Below are positions 52,600 to 62,303 of a DNA stretch of 64,000 nucleotides, one piece after another. The notes beneath the pieces were generated by a model. It was not told the origin of the DNA. It made no database searches and worked only from the letters and a program-made list of their open reading frames with translations. Numbering within the stretch: the first letter of the stretch is position 1; each line of letters begins with the position of its first letter. The translations under genes and the position numbers were made by a program. This stretch comes from Paenibacillus xylanexedens (GTDB taxonomy: Bacteria > Bacillota > Bacilli > Paenibacillales > Paenibacillaceae), in NCBI RefSeq assembly GCF_007680605.1, contig NZ_VEIO01000002.1, positions 637,741-701,740 on the forward strand. Direction: 5' to 3'.

Positions 52600-53495
52600 A
52601 CCGTGACTCAGCGGGGGCGCCTGTTCCGCAGCGGAAACATGCGGCTGTAGCGGCCTTTCAATTTCTGTCTCGTTTTCCTGTGAAAATGCAGCTCGATTTC
52701 GTGCCGCCATTGCTGCGCGAAAGTGTGGTGTATTATCCACTGGTCGGCGCTGCCATCGGTCTATGCGTCTGGCTGGTTGCCGCTCTGAGCGGTGCGTTGC
52801 TTCCCGCATTTCCGGCGGCCGTTTTGACGTTGACCGTATGGGTCTGGCTTACCGGAGGATTGCATCTCGACGGATGGATGGATACAGCGGATGGACTGCT
52901 CAGTTACCGCAGCCGTGAGCGAATGCTGGAGATTATGAAAGACAGCCGAGTAGGAGCGATGGGGGTTATTGCCTGTGTGCTGCTACTCATGATGAAGGCG
53001 GCATTAATTGCCGACATGATTGCCCGTGGCAACTGGTTGTATGGTGCGTTGCTGATTTTGCCTATGATCTGGAGCCGATGGTTTATGGTCTATGCCATGT
53101 CAGCCTGGCCTAATGCTCGTGGGGATGATGGGCTTGCCGTTCTATTCAAAGGGCTTGGGGAGCGGAATGAAGTCCAGCGAGCACGTAGCGCTGCGATCGG
53201 ACTTACGCTGGTCTCAGTCCTCCTTACAATTGCTGCCGTATGGCTGTTTAAACCGGATGTTGCTATTGCCGATGCCATGGTCAGTGGGTTTGGATCACTC
53301 CCTTGGTGGTTGTATCCTGTAACGTCAGTTATCGTACTGCCTGTGGCGTGTTATTATATAGGGCGATTTGTTGCTACCCGGATCAGTGCCCGCCTTGGAG
53401 GGCTTACTGGAGATACATATGGTGCCATGAACGAACTGTTAGAAGCGGCTTTATTGACGGTGTTAAGCGTGCTTCAAGGACTGTTTTGGCTGTAG
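52596..53495 (+). CDS. cobS: Adenosylcobinamide-GDP ribazoletransferase CobS
   Basis: A 299-residue membrane protein that joins GDP-cobinamide and alpha-ribazole in the last step. About six helices; the family segment TGGLHLDGWMDTADGLLSY and RVGAMGV fit, as do FLSRFPV near the start and GLTGDTYGAMNE near the end. ATG 52596 overlaps cobU by 4 bases. Confidence 0.94.
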   Translation: MNRDSAGAPVPQRKHAAVAAFQFLSRFPVKMQLDFVPPLLRESVVYYPLVGAAIGLCVWLVAALSGALLPAFPAAVLTLTVWVWLTGGLHLDGWMDTADGLLSYRSRERMLEIMKDSRVGAMGVIACVLLLMMKAALIADMIARGNWLYGALLILPMIWSRWFMVYAMSAWPNARGDDGLAVLFKGLGERNEVQRARSAAIGLTLVSVLLTIAAVWLFKPDVAIADAMVSGFGSLPWWLYPVTSVIVLPVACYYIGRFVATRISARLGGLTGDTYGAMNELLEAALLTVLSVLQGLFWL

Positions 53496-53608
53496 AGGTT
53501 GAGTTGTAGAGGTTGGGCTACCCAGAATTTCATTGGAGAATTTTCGTTTGGTTTGAGCATTATCGTTGTGTAGCAAGTTAATCGCGCGAAAGACAGGGGT
53601 GAGGGACC

Positions 53609-55189
53609 GTGGAAGATCAGGTAAAACAACCAGCGGCTGTACTCATGTTGCAAGGCACGGCTTCTGATGTAGGCAAAAGTGTCATTACAACGGCACTGTG
53701 CCGGATTTTCAAGCAAGATGGTTTCAGCCCTGCTCCGTTCAAATCACAGAATATGGCGCTGAACTCCTATGTTACGGAAGACGGCAAGGAGATTGGACGG
53801 GCGCAGGGGGCACAGGCTGAAGCATGTGGCATTGAAGCAACGAGCGATATGAATCCGATTCTAATCAAACCTGTGCGGGATATGCATTCACAGATCGTGG
53901 TGCATGGTGTGCCTTTTGCCCAGATGAGCGCGTCGGATTACCGTCAGCATTTCTTACCTGAAGCGAAGCAGACTGTAATGGATGCATTAAATCGGTTGCG
54001 CGATACATATGATATCGTCTTAATGGAGGGAGCAGGCAGTCCGGCAGAGATTAACTTGAAAGATCGGGATATTGTGAATATGAATCTGGCGGGATGGGCC
54101 GATGCGCCGGTTATTCTGATCTCTGACATTGATCGCGGCGGTGTGTTTGCTTCGATTGTGGGTACGCTCGAACTGCTGGAGCCACATGAGAAAGTCCGTG
54201 TAAAAGGATTTATCATCAACAAGTTCAGAGGAGATCTCTCTCTGTTGCAACCAGGGTTAGACTGGCTTGAAGAACGGACTGGAATACCTGTGCTGGGTGT
54301 GTTGCCGTACATAAGAGATATTCAGATCGAGGCAGAAGATTCGGTGGTGCTGGACTCTCTTCGACATGGCAAAAAAGAACAGACGGAACTGGATATTGCC
54401 GTCATCCGTTATCCGCGCATCTCCAACTTCACGGACTTTGATGCATTATCCCGTGAACCGGACGTGAATGTACGTTACGTGACTTCACCGGAGGAATTGG
54501 GTAGCCCGGACGCCATTATTTTGCCAGGCACAAAAGATACGATCGGAGACCTGATTTATGTGCGGGAATCGGGATTGGAACAGGCAATCCATTCACGCTC
54601 AGAGCTTGAGCATGTTCAACTTGTAGGTATATGCGGTGGGTATCAAATGCTAGGGCAACACTTGGTTGACCCGTATGCTGTCGAGGCAAACCAAGCTCAG
54701 GAAGCGGTGGGACTTGGCAAACTTCCTTTATCAACAACCTTCCTTCAGCACAAACAGACGCTCAGAGCGATCGGTAATGTGCAGTCTGAGCATCCCATTC
54801 GGCTACATGGTGGAAAACACGTTGAGCTTTCGGCCATACCTGTCAAGGGATACGAGATCCATATGGGTGTGACGGAATGCCACGAACCTGAACAAGTAAC
54901 CGCTTTGTTTGAGATCGCTCATGCTGGCGGACAAGCATTCTTGGAGGGATGGGGAACATCGGATGGGAAAGTGTGGGGAACGTACCTGCACGGACTGTTT
55001 GAAAGTGACCAATTCCGGCGTTCCTGGTTGAACGGACTGCGTACAGCAAAGGGACTTGCTCCGCTGGAGGAAACATACAGTGCTCAGGAGCGCAAAGAAA
55101 TGGAATTTGATCGAGTAGCTGCCTCTTTGCGCTCATCACTGGACATGCAACGAGTGTATGAGATTATGGGCGTGACACAGCCTGAATAA
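53609..55189 (+). CDS. cobQ: Adenosylcobyric acid synthase CobQ
   Basis: A 526-residue ATP-dependent amidase that adds four amide groups to the corrin ring, giving cobyric acid. An N-terminal dethiobiotin-synthetase-like ATPase (LQGTASDVGKSVITTALCRIF) is followed by NMALNSYVT and a glutaminase domain with the Cys of GICGGYQMLG and His in GTYLHGLFES. GTG 53609 follows GGGTGAGGGACC. It ends the cob cluster, before a strong terminator. No earlier corrin-ring (cbi) genes are in the window. Confidence 0.95.
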   Translation: MEDQVKQPAAVLMLQGTASDVGKSVITTALCRIFKQDGFSPAPFKSQNMALNSYVTEDGKEIGRAQGAQAEACGIEATSDMNPILIKPVRDMHSQIVVHGVPFAQMSASDYRQHFLPEAKQTVMDALNRLRDTYDIVLMEGAGSPAEINLKDRDIVNMNLAGWADAPVILISDIDRGGVFASIVGTLELLEPHEKVRVKGFIINKFRGDLSLLQPGLDWLEERTGIPVLGVLPYIRDIQIEAEDSVVLDSLRHGKKEQTELDIAVIRYPRISNFTDFDALSREPDVNVRYVTSPEELGSPDAIILPGTKDTIGDLIYVRESGLEQAIHSRSELEHVQLVGICGGYQMLGQHLVDPYAVEANQAQEAVGLGKLPLSTTFLQHKQTLRAIGNVQSEHPIRLHGGKHVELSAIPVKGYEIHMGVTECHEPEQVTALFEIAHAGGQAFLEGWGTSDGKVWGTYLHGLFESDQFRRSWLNGLRTAKGLAPLEETYSAQERKEMEFDRVAASLRSSLDMQRVYEIMGVTQPE

Positions 55190-55252
55190 TAATATGTTTA
55201 CTTTTTTAGCAATAATCTGTAATGATCTAAGCAAAAAGCATGGATGAATAGC

Positions 55253-55327
55253 AAAAAAACACCCCCATGACCTGCGACCTGTTCAGTCATTGAACGATTG
55301 CATCTGGTATGGGGGTGTTTTTTTATT
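55253..55327. terminator. Bidirectional terminator between cobQ and chemoreceptor gene
   Basis: AAACACCCCCAT and ATGGGGGTGTTT enclose a 40-base loop; T runs and A runs flank both ends. Confidence 0.85.
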
Positions 55328-55417
55328 AGATTATTTACAATGTTTAATATAGCAAATGCAGGGTTATAGATATTTGATCATTATTGATGGATGATTCAAT
55401 TGACGCTTAATCAATCA

Positions 55418-57118
55418 TTAGTCGATTTTAAACTTCTTCATCGCTGTTTGCAACTCGACAGCCTGTTCATGCAGATGGCGCACCGTGCTCGAATGAGAGT
55501 CCATCTCGCTGAGCTGCATTTCTGCTGTAGTTGCAATCTGTTCCATGCTCTCACGAGACTTGGATGTAATCTGTGCTGTTTCTTCCACCGAAGCACTGAC
55601 TTCTTCTGCACCTGCAGAAACTTGCTGTGTGGAGGAGGAGACGGTTTGAATGGTGAGATTGACATTCTGGATCAATTCATTGAGTTGCTGGAAGGCTGAA
55701 CCTGCTTGCTGTACGACAGCAGTTCCAGAACCAATTTCTTGCGTTACCCGGCTCATCGCACTTACGGAACGTTCGGCGTCTTCACGAATCGTACCGAGAT
55801 AATCTGCAATTTCTTCGGTCGCTGTCTTGGATTGTTCCGCCAGCTTGCGGACTTCTCCAGCAACTACGGCGAAGCCTCGTCCGTGTTCACCGGCACGGGC
55901 CGCTTCAATGGAAGCGTTAAGAGAGAGCATGTTAATCTGTTTCGTAATTTCAAAAATAGAAGTGACGATCGTACCGATCGCAACGGACCGTTCATTCATC
56001 GTTTCAATATAACGTAGCGATTCGCTAGCAGTCTGTCCGACAAGTTCCATCTGATTCACTGCGTTTTGTGCCAGTTGATTGCCGTTAAGCGCCTCTGTTG
56101 CAGCTTCATTGATTTGTTCGGATACTTCGGCGGCAGAAGAGGCGATATGCATAATTCCTTGGGTAATCTCTTCCATCGCTCTTGCGTTCTCGGATGCACT
56201 GGAAGCAATACTTACGCTGCCTTTTCCAGCTTCTTCGGCAGCATGGCTGGAGTTCTGTACCATACCGGACATGGATTGCACACGCTCAAGCAAGTCATTG
56301 GAACCCACAACGACCTCATTGGAGGTAGTTAGGGCACGGCTAATCATTTCTTTAAGATTATGCGTCATCGTCTGGAAGCTGGAAGCCAGTTGAGCGATCT
56401 CATCTTTGCCTTTAATCTGGAGTTCAGCAGTAAGGTCACCTTGAGAGATTCGTTTACTATGTTCTACGAGTTTAATGATTGGTTTCGTGACTCTTTTGAT
56501 CATACTAGTAGAGATGAGCCAGCCAAGGACAAATACTAACGCTGTAATACCGAGACATAGCCAGAAAATTTGGGCAATTTTATCTTGGACAAACTTGGCA
56601 TCCATGCTGACGGCCATGAGCATATTGCTTCCGGCAATCGGCATAAACGCTGCTTTATGTACACCATAAGAATCAGAGAAAACCGGGCTGATGACCGCTT
56701 GTTTTTTCTCACTTGCTTCAAGCATAGCGGATTCTACATCAATAGCATCTCCCGCCTTGAGCTTGGAGTTGATGCTAGCCACAACAACGGTGGCTTTACC
56801 ATCCTGCACGGCAATGACATAAGCTCCATCCAGGCTATGTTCTTTGGATTGATCAGCCAAGTAGGACCCGACTGTCATTGCAGCTCCTTCAGCGCCTGCA
56901 CCGCCACTTTGGATCTGCAAAAGTTTGGATGAAGATGTATTTTTGTAAATATCCTGAATGGACGTATTCAGAACTTTGTCGAACTGAGGTAGCACGTAAC
57001 TTTGAATAATATTCATCGATACGGCATAAAAACTGATACTGAACAACAGGGAGGCGACCAACAACACTAGGAATAACGTGCCCCTGATTTTTCCAGCAAC
57101 GGTGCGTTTGCGAAACAT
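55418..57118 (-). CDS. Methyl-accepting chemotaxis protein
   Basis: A 566-residue chemoreceptor: a first membrane helix (about 12-35), an extracytoplasmic Cache-type sensor (to about 185), a second helix (about 188-212), HAMP (to about 262) and a long signalling coiled coil. The hairpin tip [42 protein letters not shown] is fully conserved and binds CheA and CheW. The ligand is unknown. ATG 57118 follows GAAAGGGTGATT. Monocistronic. Confidence 0.95.
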   Translation of the reverse strand: MFRKRTVAGKIRGTLFLVLLVASLLFSISFYAVSMNIIQSYVLPQFDKVLNTSIQDIYKNTSSSKLLQIQSGGAGAEGAAMTVGSYLADQSKEHSLDGAYVIAVQDGKATVVVASINSKLKAGDAIDVESAMLEASEKKQAVISPVFSDSYGVHKAAFMPIAGSNMLMAVSMDAKFVQDKIAQIFWLCLGITALVFVLGWLISTSMIKRVTKPIIKLVEHSKRISQGDLTAELQIKGKDEIAQLASSFQTMTHNLKEMISRALTTSNEVVVGSNDLLERVQSMSGMVQNSSHAAEEAGKGSVSIASSASENARAMEEITQGIMHIASSAAEVSEQINEAATEALNGNQLAQNAVNQMELVGQTASESLRYIETMNERSVAIGTIVTSIFEITKQINMLSLNASIEAARAGEHGRGFAVVAGEVRKLAEQSKTATEEIADYLGTIREDAERSVSAMSRVTQEIGSGTAVVQQAGSAFQQLNELIQNVNLTIQTVSSSTQQVSAGAEEVSASVEETAQITSKSRESMEQIATTAEMQLSEMDSHSSTVRHLHEQAVELQTAMKKFKID

Positions 57119-57467
57119 AGAATCACCCTTTCACGTCATCTTCAATAACATTGTCCCTTATTCCGTTCTCTATGGCCTTTTTTACTAACGAAGAAAGACC
57201 TATTTTTTATGTTTGCGAAACTCTCGAATAAGCGGATATACCCATTTTACAAAATTAACCGCAGGTTGAATAGCAGAATTTTCATAAAACTGCATAATTT
57301 TTTTCATTGATCCAGAATGATTAACATGAATATTACATAATATCAATTAATACCTACCAGAATAGTTTGATATGTGTTATATTGTTCATTGTCGCATTTG
57401 AAGGCTAAATAAAAATAGAAAAATCGGTTCAAAACCGATGATACATGTCTGAGGAGGAACAAAGGTA
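57119..57467. other. Divergent region upstream of tcyP
   Basis: A 349-base AT-rich region with promoters for the chemoreceptor and cystine-transporter genes. A sequence TAATACCTACCAGAATAG near 57350 resembles a CymR-type site, which would fit cystine uptake, but it is only a resemblance. No gene seen. Confidence 0.4.
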
Positions 57468-58865
57468 ATGAATACATTTCTATTAATTGTGAATGTAGTG
57501 GTCATGCTGGCGCTGCTGGGTGTTCTCTACTGGATGCAAAAGAAACACATCTCGTTTACGAAACGTGTATTTGCGGGTCTAGGTATGGGTGTTGTGTATG
57601 GTGTTATGCTGCAATTGATCTATACATCGGGTTCGGATGTGATTACGAAGTCAGTCGATTGGTTTAATCTGGTCGGTTCAGGATATGTTCGTTTGTTGCA
57701 AATGGTAGTTATTCCACTCATCATGGTGTCGATTATCTCGGCGATCATGAATCTGAAAGGCAAGCAAAACCTGGGCAAGATGAGTTTCTCCATCATCGCT
57801 ATTTTGCTCATTACAACAGCGATTGCTGCTGGAGTCAGCATTGCAACAAGCTTGGGCTTCAACCTGACTTCCATTGAGATTCAAGGCGGAGATCGGGAAA
57901 ATGCTCAAATCCAGAAGGTAGAGGAACGTTTGGCCGATGTGAAGGATCAGACGATTCCACAGCAGGTGCTCGAGTTCATTCCTTCCAATCCATTTGCGGA
58001 TATGACGGGTGAACGCCGTACGTCTACTCTGGCAGTTGTTATTTTCTCAGCCTTTATCGGTGTGGCTGTACTGGGACTGGATCGTAAAAAGCCGCAACAG
58101 GCGGAAACGTTCCGTGGCATGGTAAATGCTGTTTACGCAGTGGTGATGCGGATTGTCACGCTGGTACTGAGGCTTACGCCTTACGGGATTTTGGCGCTCA
58201 TTACGAAAGTAACGGCGACCACCAATGCAGAAGAGATCTTGAAGCTCATTAAATTCGTCATTGCGTCTTACGTGGCACTTGCTGTAATGTTTATCATTCA
58301 CCTGATTATCATTACCCTGTCTGGATTTAACCCGGTTACGTATCTGAAAAAAGTACTGCCAACGCTGGTATTTGCTTTTACATCCCGTTCAAGCGCGGCA
58401 GCCATTCCGCTGAACGTGGAGACACAGACGAAGAAACTCGGCGTATCCGACGGGATCGCGAACCTGTCTGCAAGCTTCGGGGCGACGATTGGGCAAAACG
58501 GCTGCGCCGGTGTATATCCGGCCATGCTGGCGGTCATGATTGCTCCGACGGTCGGAATCGATCCGCTGAGCTGGGACTTCATCGTGACGTTGATCCTCGT
58601 AGTTATGATCAGTTCGTTCGGTGTAGCCGGCGTCGGCGGCGGGGCAACCTTCGCCTCCCTGATCGTCTTGTCCACATTGAATTTGCCTGTGGCTCTCGTT
58701 GGACTGTTGATTTCCGTTGAGCCGTTGATCGACATGGGTCGTACAGCGCTTAACGTGAATGGGTCCATGACATCCGGACTGCTGACAAGCAAAATTTTGA
58801 AAGAAAACGATCGGGACACGTTCAACGATCAAAGCCGTGAGCTGGATTCTGCTGCTCACGCGTAA
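57468..58865 (+). CDS. tcyP: L-cystine transporter TcyP
   Basis: A 465-residue sodium:dicarboxylate-symporter-family carrier close to B. subtilis TcyP in length and pattern. It has eight or more helices, the Ser-rich RSSAAAIPLNVETQTKKLGV, the GATIGQNGCAG motif and a VAGVGGGATFASLIVLSTLNLP loop, the two hairpin regions that form the substrate and ion sites. It imports cystine. ATG 57468 follows GAGGAGGAAC. Ended by a terminator at 58945. Confidence 0.92.
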   Translation: MNTFLLIVNVVVMLALLGVLYWMQKKHISFTKRVFAGLGMGVVYGVMLQLIYTSGSDVITKSVDWFNLVGSGYVRLLQMVVIPLIMVSIISAIMNLKGKQNLGKMSFSIIAILLITTAIAAGVSIATSLGFNLTSIEIQGGDRENAQIQKVEERLADVKDQTIPQQVLEFIPSNPFADMTGERRTSTLAVVIFSAFIGVAVLGLDRKKPQQAETFRGMVNAVYAVVMRIVTLVLRLTPYGILALITKVTATTNAEEILKLIKFVIASYVALAVMFIIHLIIITLSGFNPVTYLKKVLPTLVFAFTSRSSAAAIPLNVETQTKKLGVSDGIANLSASFGATIGQNGCAGVYPAMLAVMIAPTVGIDPLSWDFIVTLILVVMISSFGVAGVGGGATFASLIVLSTLNLPVALVGLLISVEPLIDMGRTALNVNGSMTSGLLTSKILKENDRDTFNDQSRELDSAAHA

Positions 58866-58944
58866 ACTGGGCGAAGCTTATGCCGCACAGCTTGTGAACT
58901 TGATGATGTAGCGTGCGCAAAGCGAGCTGCAATAGAGTGGATGC

Positions 58945-58985
58945 AAGGCCGTCCTTCGGAGACATTCCGGAGGGCGGCTTTTGCG
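58945..58985 (+). terminator. Intrinsic terminator after tcyP
   Basis: GCCGTCCTTCGGA-GACAT-TCCGGAGGGCGGC, then TTTT. Confidence 0.8.
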
Positions 58986-59195
58986 TGTGAGATTACACTT
59001 GAATGTGCAGATGGGACACGAGTGGTGGGAGTCTATTTTTTCAATACAAAAGGAGATAGGGTCAGGGTGGGGTACAGAGCGGGTGAGGATACATGTATGT
59101 TGGGCTAACGGTGTTATGCAACGCTGGAGGGATTTAGTGCTGTTCAATGGGGCGGAAATATGATAGAGTTATTCATGTTTTGGCGCTGGGCCAAA

Positions 59196-59236
59196 CCGCG
59201 GTTCGTAACCATCCCGCGTAATCAAAACTAGGAAGG
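59196..59236 (+). ncRNA. preQ1-I riboswitch candidate
   Basis: CGCGG (59197-59201) and CCGCG (59214-59218) form stem P1; the loop starts TTC and contains AACC, and the tail is TAATCAAAACTAGGAAGG. This follows the preQ1 class I layout (GGTTC, CC closing, A-rich tail, and a GG of the ribosome site able to pair with loop CC in a pseudoknot). The AGGAAGG of the tail is the ribosome site of the next gene, so binding of preQ1 should block translation. The adjacent queuosine-precursor transporter supports the call. Confidence 0.8.
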
Positions 59237-59238
59237 CA

Positions 59239-59958
59239 GTGTATGTATTCATGTTTAATTTGGTTTGGGGAGCGTTATTCGTTCTCGTAACGTATGGATT
59301 TTTTCTTCTATGTTATCGTCTGTTCGGCAAAAAAGGTCTGTATGCCTGGATCGGTGTCGCCACGGTCATTGCCAACATTCAGGTAACCAAAACGATAGAC
59401 ATTATGGGGATTGTCTTGACGCTGGGTAACACGATGTACGTCAGCATGTATCTGACCAGTGACCTTCTCAATGAGAAGTACGGGGCGGGTGAGGCACGGA
59501 AGGCGGTATGGTTTGGATTTTTCACTTTGATCATGACGACCGTTCTGATGCAGATGGTGTTATTCTTTAATGCGGCACCGACGGACTTTGCACAGGAATC
59601 CATGGAAAAATTATTTGGACTGTTGCCACGCCTGGCACTCGGCAGTCTGTCTGCATATTTCATCAGTCAGTTTCTGGATGTGCGTTTGTTCAGTTGGCTA
59701 CGCAAAATCGCACCAGGACGTAATCAGCTCTGGATTCGAACGAACGGCAGCTCGATTATCAGTTCCTTTGTGGATACGCTCGTCTTCTGCACGGTTGCCT
59801 TTGTGTTTATCTATCCATGGGATGTGTGGCTGGAAATTTTCCTGACGACCTACCTGATCAAGTTTGTGCTGACTGCGGTAGGAACACCGTTTTTGTATGC
59901 CGCGCGTAACTTTAAATTTGAAGATGAGGCGTATGAATCAAACAAGGCGTCGAACTGA
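59239..59958 (+). CDS. Queuosine precursor transporter (YhhQ/VUT family)
   Basis: A 239-residue membrane protein with six or seven helices and the VUT/YhhQ features TYGFFLLCYRLFGKKGLYAW, NIQVTKTIDIMG, TSDLLNEKYGAGEARKAVWFGF and NGSSIISSFVDTLVF. The family imports preQ0 or preQ1 for queuosine tRNA modification. GTG 59239 and ATG 59251 are both possible starts; neither has ideal spacing from AGGAAGG, which belongs to the preQ1 riboswitch candidate just upstream. Confidence 0.9.
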   Translation: MYVFMFNLVWGALFVLVTYGFFLLCYRLFGKKGLYAWIGVATVIANIQVTKTIDIMGIVLTLGNTMYVSMYLTSDLLNEKYGAGEARKAVWFGFFTLIMTTVLMQMVLFFNAAPTDFAQESMEKLFGLLPRLALGSLSAYFISQFLDVRLFSWLRKIAPGRNQLWIRTNGSSIISSFVDTLVFCTVAFVFIYPWDVWLEIFLTTYLIKFVLTAVGTPFLYAARNFKFEDEAYESNKASN

Positions 59959-60101
59959 GTCGTGTAACATTTGATGGTTTGATATAGGATCGCCACTTCA
60001 AATCCCTCTGCGGAGCCAGTTGCAATATGGACGCTGCAGGGGGATAATTTATAGAGAATTTGTTTCCTGATATTATACGTCTACGATAAGGGGGATTGAG
60101 C

Positions 60102-60455
60102 ATGTATTCCACACTGCGTTACAAACTGGAGAGCAATGGCACAACCTACGACAACGAGAGTCTTAATGCCTCGGTATTTGTGGACTTGATTACGGATCTG
60201 GAATTGCATGATTTTGTCGTTCTGCAACCGTCAGAACGGGTAGAGGGAAGTATGTATTTGCAGGCTGCTTCGCTTGAGGAACCAGGGCAAATGGTGGTAG
60301 AGACCCGTTTGCAGGAAGGTGAAAGCGGATTTCGGCATTACAGTTACACCACCGCAGATACAACCAAGGTGATTCAGTGGTTTTTGGATTACTGGGGGAA
60401 ACAGGAATTGCCTGAACTGAAGGATTGGCAGGATATAACCCATGAAATGGGCTAA
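60102..60455 (+). CDS. Small hypothetical protein
   Basis: A 117-residue soluble acidic protein, no signal or membrane segment. Segments FVDLITDLELHDFVVLQPSE, ESGFRHYSYTTADTTKVIQWFLDYW and a DWQDITHEM end suggest a compact alpha/beta fold but I do not recognise a family. ATG 60102 follows AAGGGGGATTG. A terminator at 60574 marks its end. Confidence 0.7.
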   Translation: MYSTLRYKLESNGTTYDNESLNASVFVDLITDLELHDFVVLQPSERVEGSMYLQAASLEEPGQMVVETRLQEGESGFRHYSYTTADTTKVIQWFLDYWGKQELPELKDWQDITHEMG

Positions 60456-60573
60456 CGAAGATGGATTAAACAGTCAGTACAAATGTACGCCTTTTGTAGA
60501 GTAGCCCTCTAATCGATATGAATCAGACGCGACGTATGTGAGACCTAAGGGACGTTGATACGCGTCGCATGTT

Positions 60574-60617
60574 AAAATCCCGCAAGCCATGTTGTCATGG
60601 GTTGCGGGATTTTTTGT
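60574..60617 (+). terminator. Terminator between small hypothetical and pepQ genes
   Basis: AAATCCCGCAA-G-CCATG-TTGT-CATGG-G-TTGCGGGATTT and a T run. Confidence 0.88.
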
Positions 60618-60673
60618 GTTAATCGCCGTTGTATTTGTCGTGTTCTGCAAGCACTGACTTACTTACTTTCAGT

Positions 60674-61762
60674 TTAGTCCATCAGGATTTGCAGTTCTTT
60701 GGGATACGTTGTGAGCACCTCAATGCCTGTCTCGGTTACAAGTACATCGTCTTCGATGCGCACACCGCCTGCTGCGGTGTAAATACCGGGTTCAATGGTA
60801 AACACGGTTCCGGCCTGAAGCACGTCCATGTTTTCTCCATGCAGGGATGGATATTCGTGTACATCAATGCCGAGTCCATGCCCGACACGGTGCATAAAAC
60901 GCTCACCGTATCCCGCGTCAATCGTTACCTGACGAGCAGCGTGGTCAACAGATGCACAGGTAATGCCCGGCTTAACCACCTGAATAGCGGCTTCGTTGGC
61001 GGCGAGTACGGTATCATAGATGGTCCGCAGTTCCGGTGAGATATCTCCAAAGGCAAAAGTACGCGTAATGTCCGACGCATATCCTCCAGCGTACACACCC
61101 ATATCAAACATAAGCAAATCCCCGTGCTGCAGTTTGCGATCCCCGGGCGTGCCATGCGGTAGCCCCGTTTTGGGTCCGGTCAGCACCATTGTGTCAAAGG
61201 AGGGACCGTCGGCACCGAGTTTTTTCATCTGATATTCCATCTCAGCGACCAGCTCGATCTCCGTCACACCTGCACGTACATGGGTAAGACCTTGGCGTAG
61301 TGTTTCTTCAATTAAGTAGATGGCATGGCGAATACGAGTGACTTCTTCCGGTGTTTTGTTCACACGCAGTGCGCGCAGCAACGAACCAACATCTTCAAAG
61401 CTTGCACCGCCGAGAGCGGAGTTCAGTTGCTCGTAACGAGAGACGGTGACGTATTCTTTTTCCAAACCTACCCGGCCCAGCCGTCCTTGATATCGGTCAA
61501 ACAGCGCATAGGGATTATCCGTGTCCGAATGTGTCGCAATGTTGGATACAGAAGAAGCTGCGGCTGCAGCATCGGCGTCCAGTGCAGGCACGATCAACAA
61601 AGGATCTTCGCCGCGTGCCAGCATCAGGCCCATAAAACGTTCATGCGGATTGCTTGCATATCCCGTCAGATAATAAATATGTTTTGGATCTGTGATGAGC
61701 ATGGCATCGAGCCCTTGCTTGGACAGATCGGCTTCCAGCCTGGATAAAGGAGTTTGATTCAT
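60674..61762 (-). CDS. M24-family Xaa-Pro peptidase (PepQ-like)
   Basis: A 362-residue dinuclear metallopeptidase. An N-terminal creatinase-like domain (about 1-130) is followed by the pita-bread catalytic domain with metal ligands in LMFDMGVYAGGYASDITRTF (two Asp), GHGLGIDVHEYP (His) and FTIEPGIY and VRIEDDVLV (Glu). It cleaves N-terminal residues before proline in the cytosol. ATG 61762 is 9 bases after GGTGGAT; GTG 61777 abuts that site. Convergent with the hypothetical gene. Confidence 0.93.
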   Translation of the reverse strand: MNQTPLSRLEADLSKQGLDAMLITDPKHIYYLTGYASNPHERFMGLMLARGEDPLLIVPALDADAAAAASSVSNIATHSDTDNPYALFDRYQGRLGRVGLEKEYVTVSRYEQLNSALGGASFEDVGSLLRALRVNKTPEEVTRIRHAIYLIEETLRQGLTHVRAGVTEIELVAEMEYQMKKLGADGPSFDTMVLTGPKTGLPHGTPGDRKLQHGDLLMFDMGVYAGGYASDITRTFAFGDISPELRTIYDTVLAANEAAIQVVKPGITCASVDHAARQVTIDAGYGERFMHRVGHGLGIDVHEYPSLHGENMDVLQAGTVFTIEPGIYTAAGGVRIEDDVLVTETGIEVLTTYPKELQILMD

Positions 61763-62303
61763 AGTAGATATATCCACCTTTCATATGTACGCTCTTTTAA
61801 ATGCACCGTGTTTTCTTAACACTATAGCGTCTGCTCCTTCTATTATAGAAGATGTTGAATAAATTCTAAACCGGCAGCGATTTTTAAGCCAAGGAATGCC
61901 TGTTCTTACCGTTTAGGGGAAGAGTGGCAAGGGTAATACAGGGCGAAACCGCTTTACAGGTGGGACGTTGGCTGAAGGAAGAGACGTAGATATACTAGAC
62001 ATATAGAGACTTGTAACACAAATGTGCGATACAGGCATACAACACGAGACTCACACAGATACACTCGCGAGACGCAGCACAGACACCACACAGACACCAC
62101 ACAGACACCACACAGACACAACATAGGCTTGCCATACATTCAGAAGACATAGAGACACAGACCAATCGGCAGGCAGACATATGAATCCAAGACTCACGCA
62201 TAAGACGCGTCACGACTTCAGGCAACATACGAAAATGAGGGAGAGAAGCTGATCCGCTTTTTATACTCAATTCAATGAAGCTGAAAGGGGAGTTTAATTC
62301 GTC
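61763..62303. other. 541-base gap with pepQ promoter and tandem repeats
   Basis: No gene is supported here. It holds a perfect palindrome CTTCTATTATAGAAG (61837-61851), which on the minus strand covers a TATAAT -10 box for the pepQ gene, and an A/C-rich stretch (about 61990-62190) with 11-base tandem repeats. The region in the repeat lacks T on the plus strand, a base use unlike its surroundings. Confidence 0.55.
62078..62121. repeat. 11-base tandem repeat, four copies
   Basis: CACAGACACCA repeated three times exactly, then a fourth copy CACAGACACAA. Similar words (CACAGATACAC, AGACACAGACC) flank it. Confidence 0.85.

Noticed and set aside
58981..59163. 60-codon frame between tcyP and the preQ1 element
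   Set aside because: GTG start without ribosome site, no family pattern, and it lies directly after the tcyP terminator.
62078..62121. CRISPR-like repeats
   Set aside because: Units are 11 bases and contiguous, with no spacers and no cas genes.
61954..62270. Minus-strand Cys/Val-rich frames over the 11-base repeats
   Set aside because: They exist only because the tandem repeat has no stops on that strand; low-complexity product.
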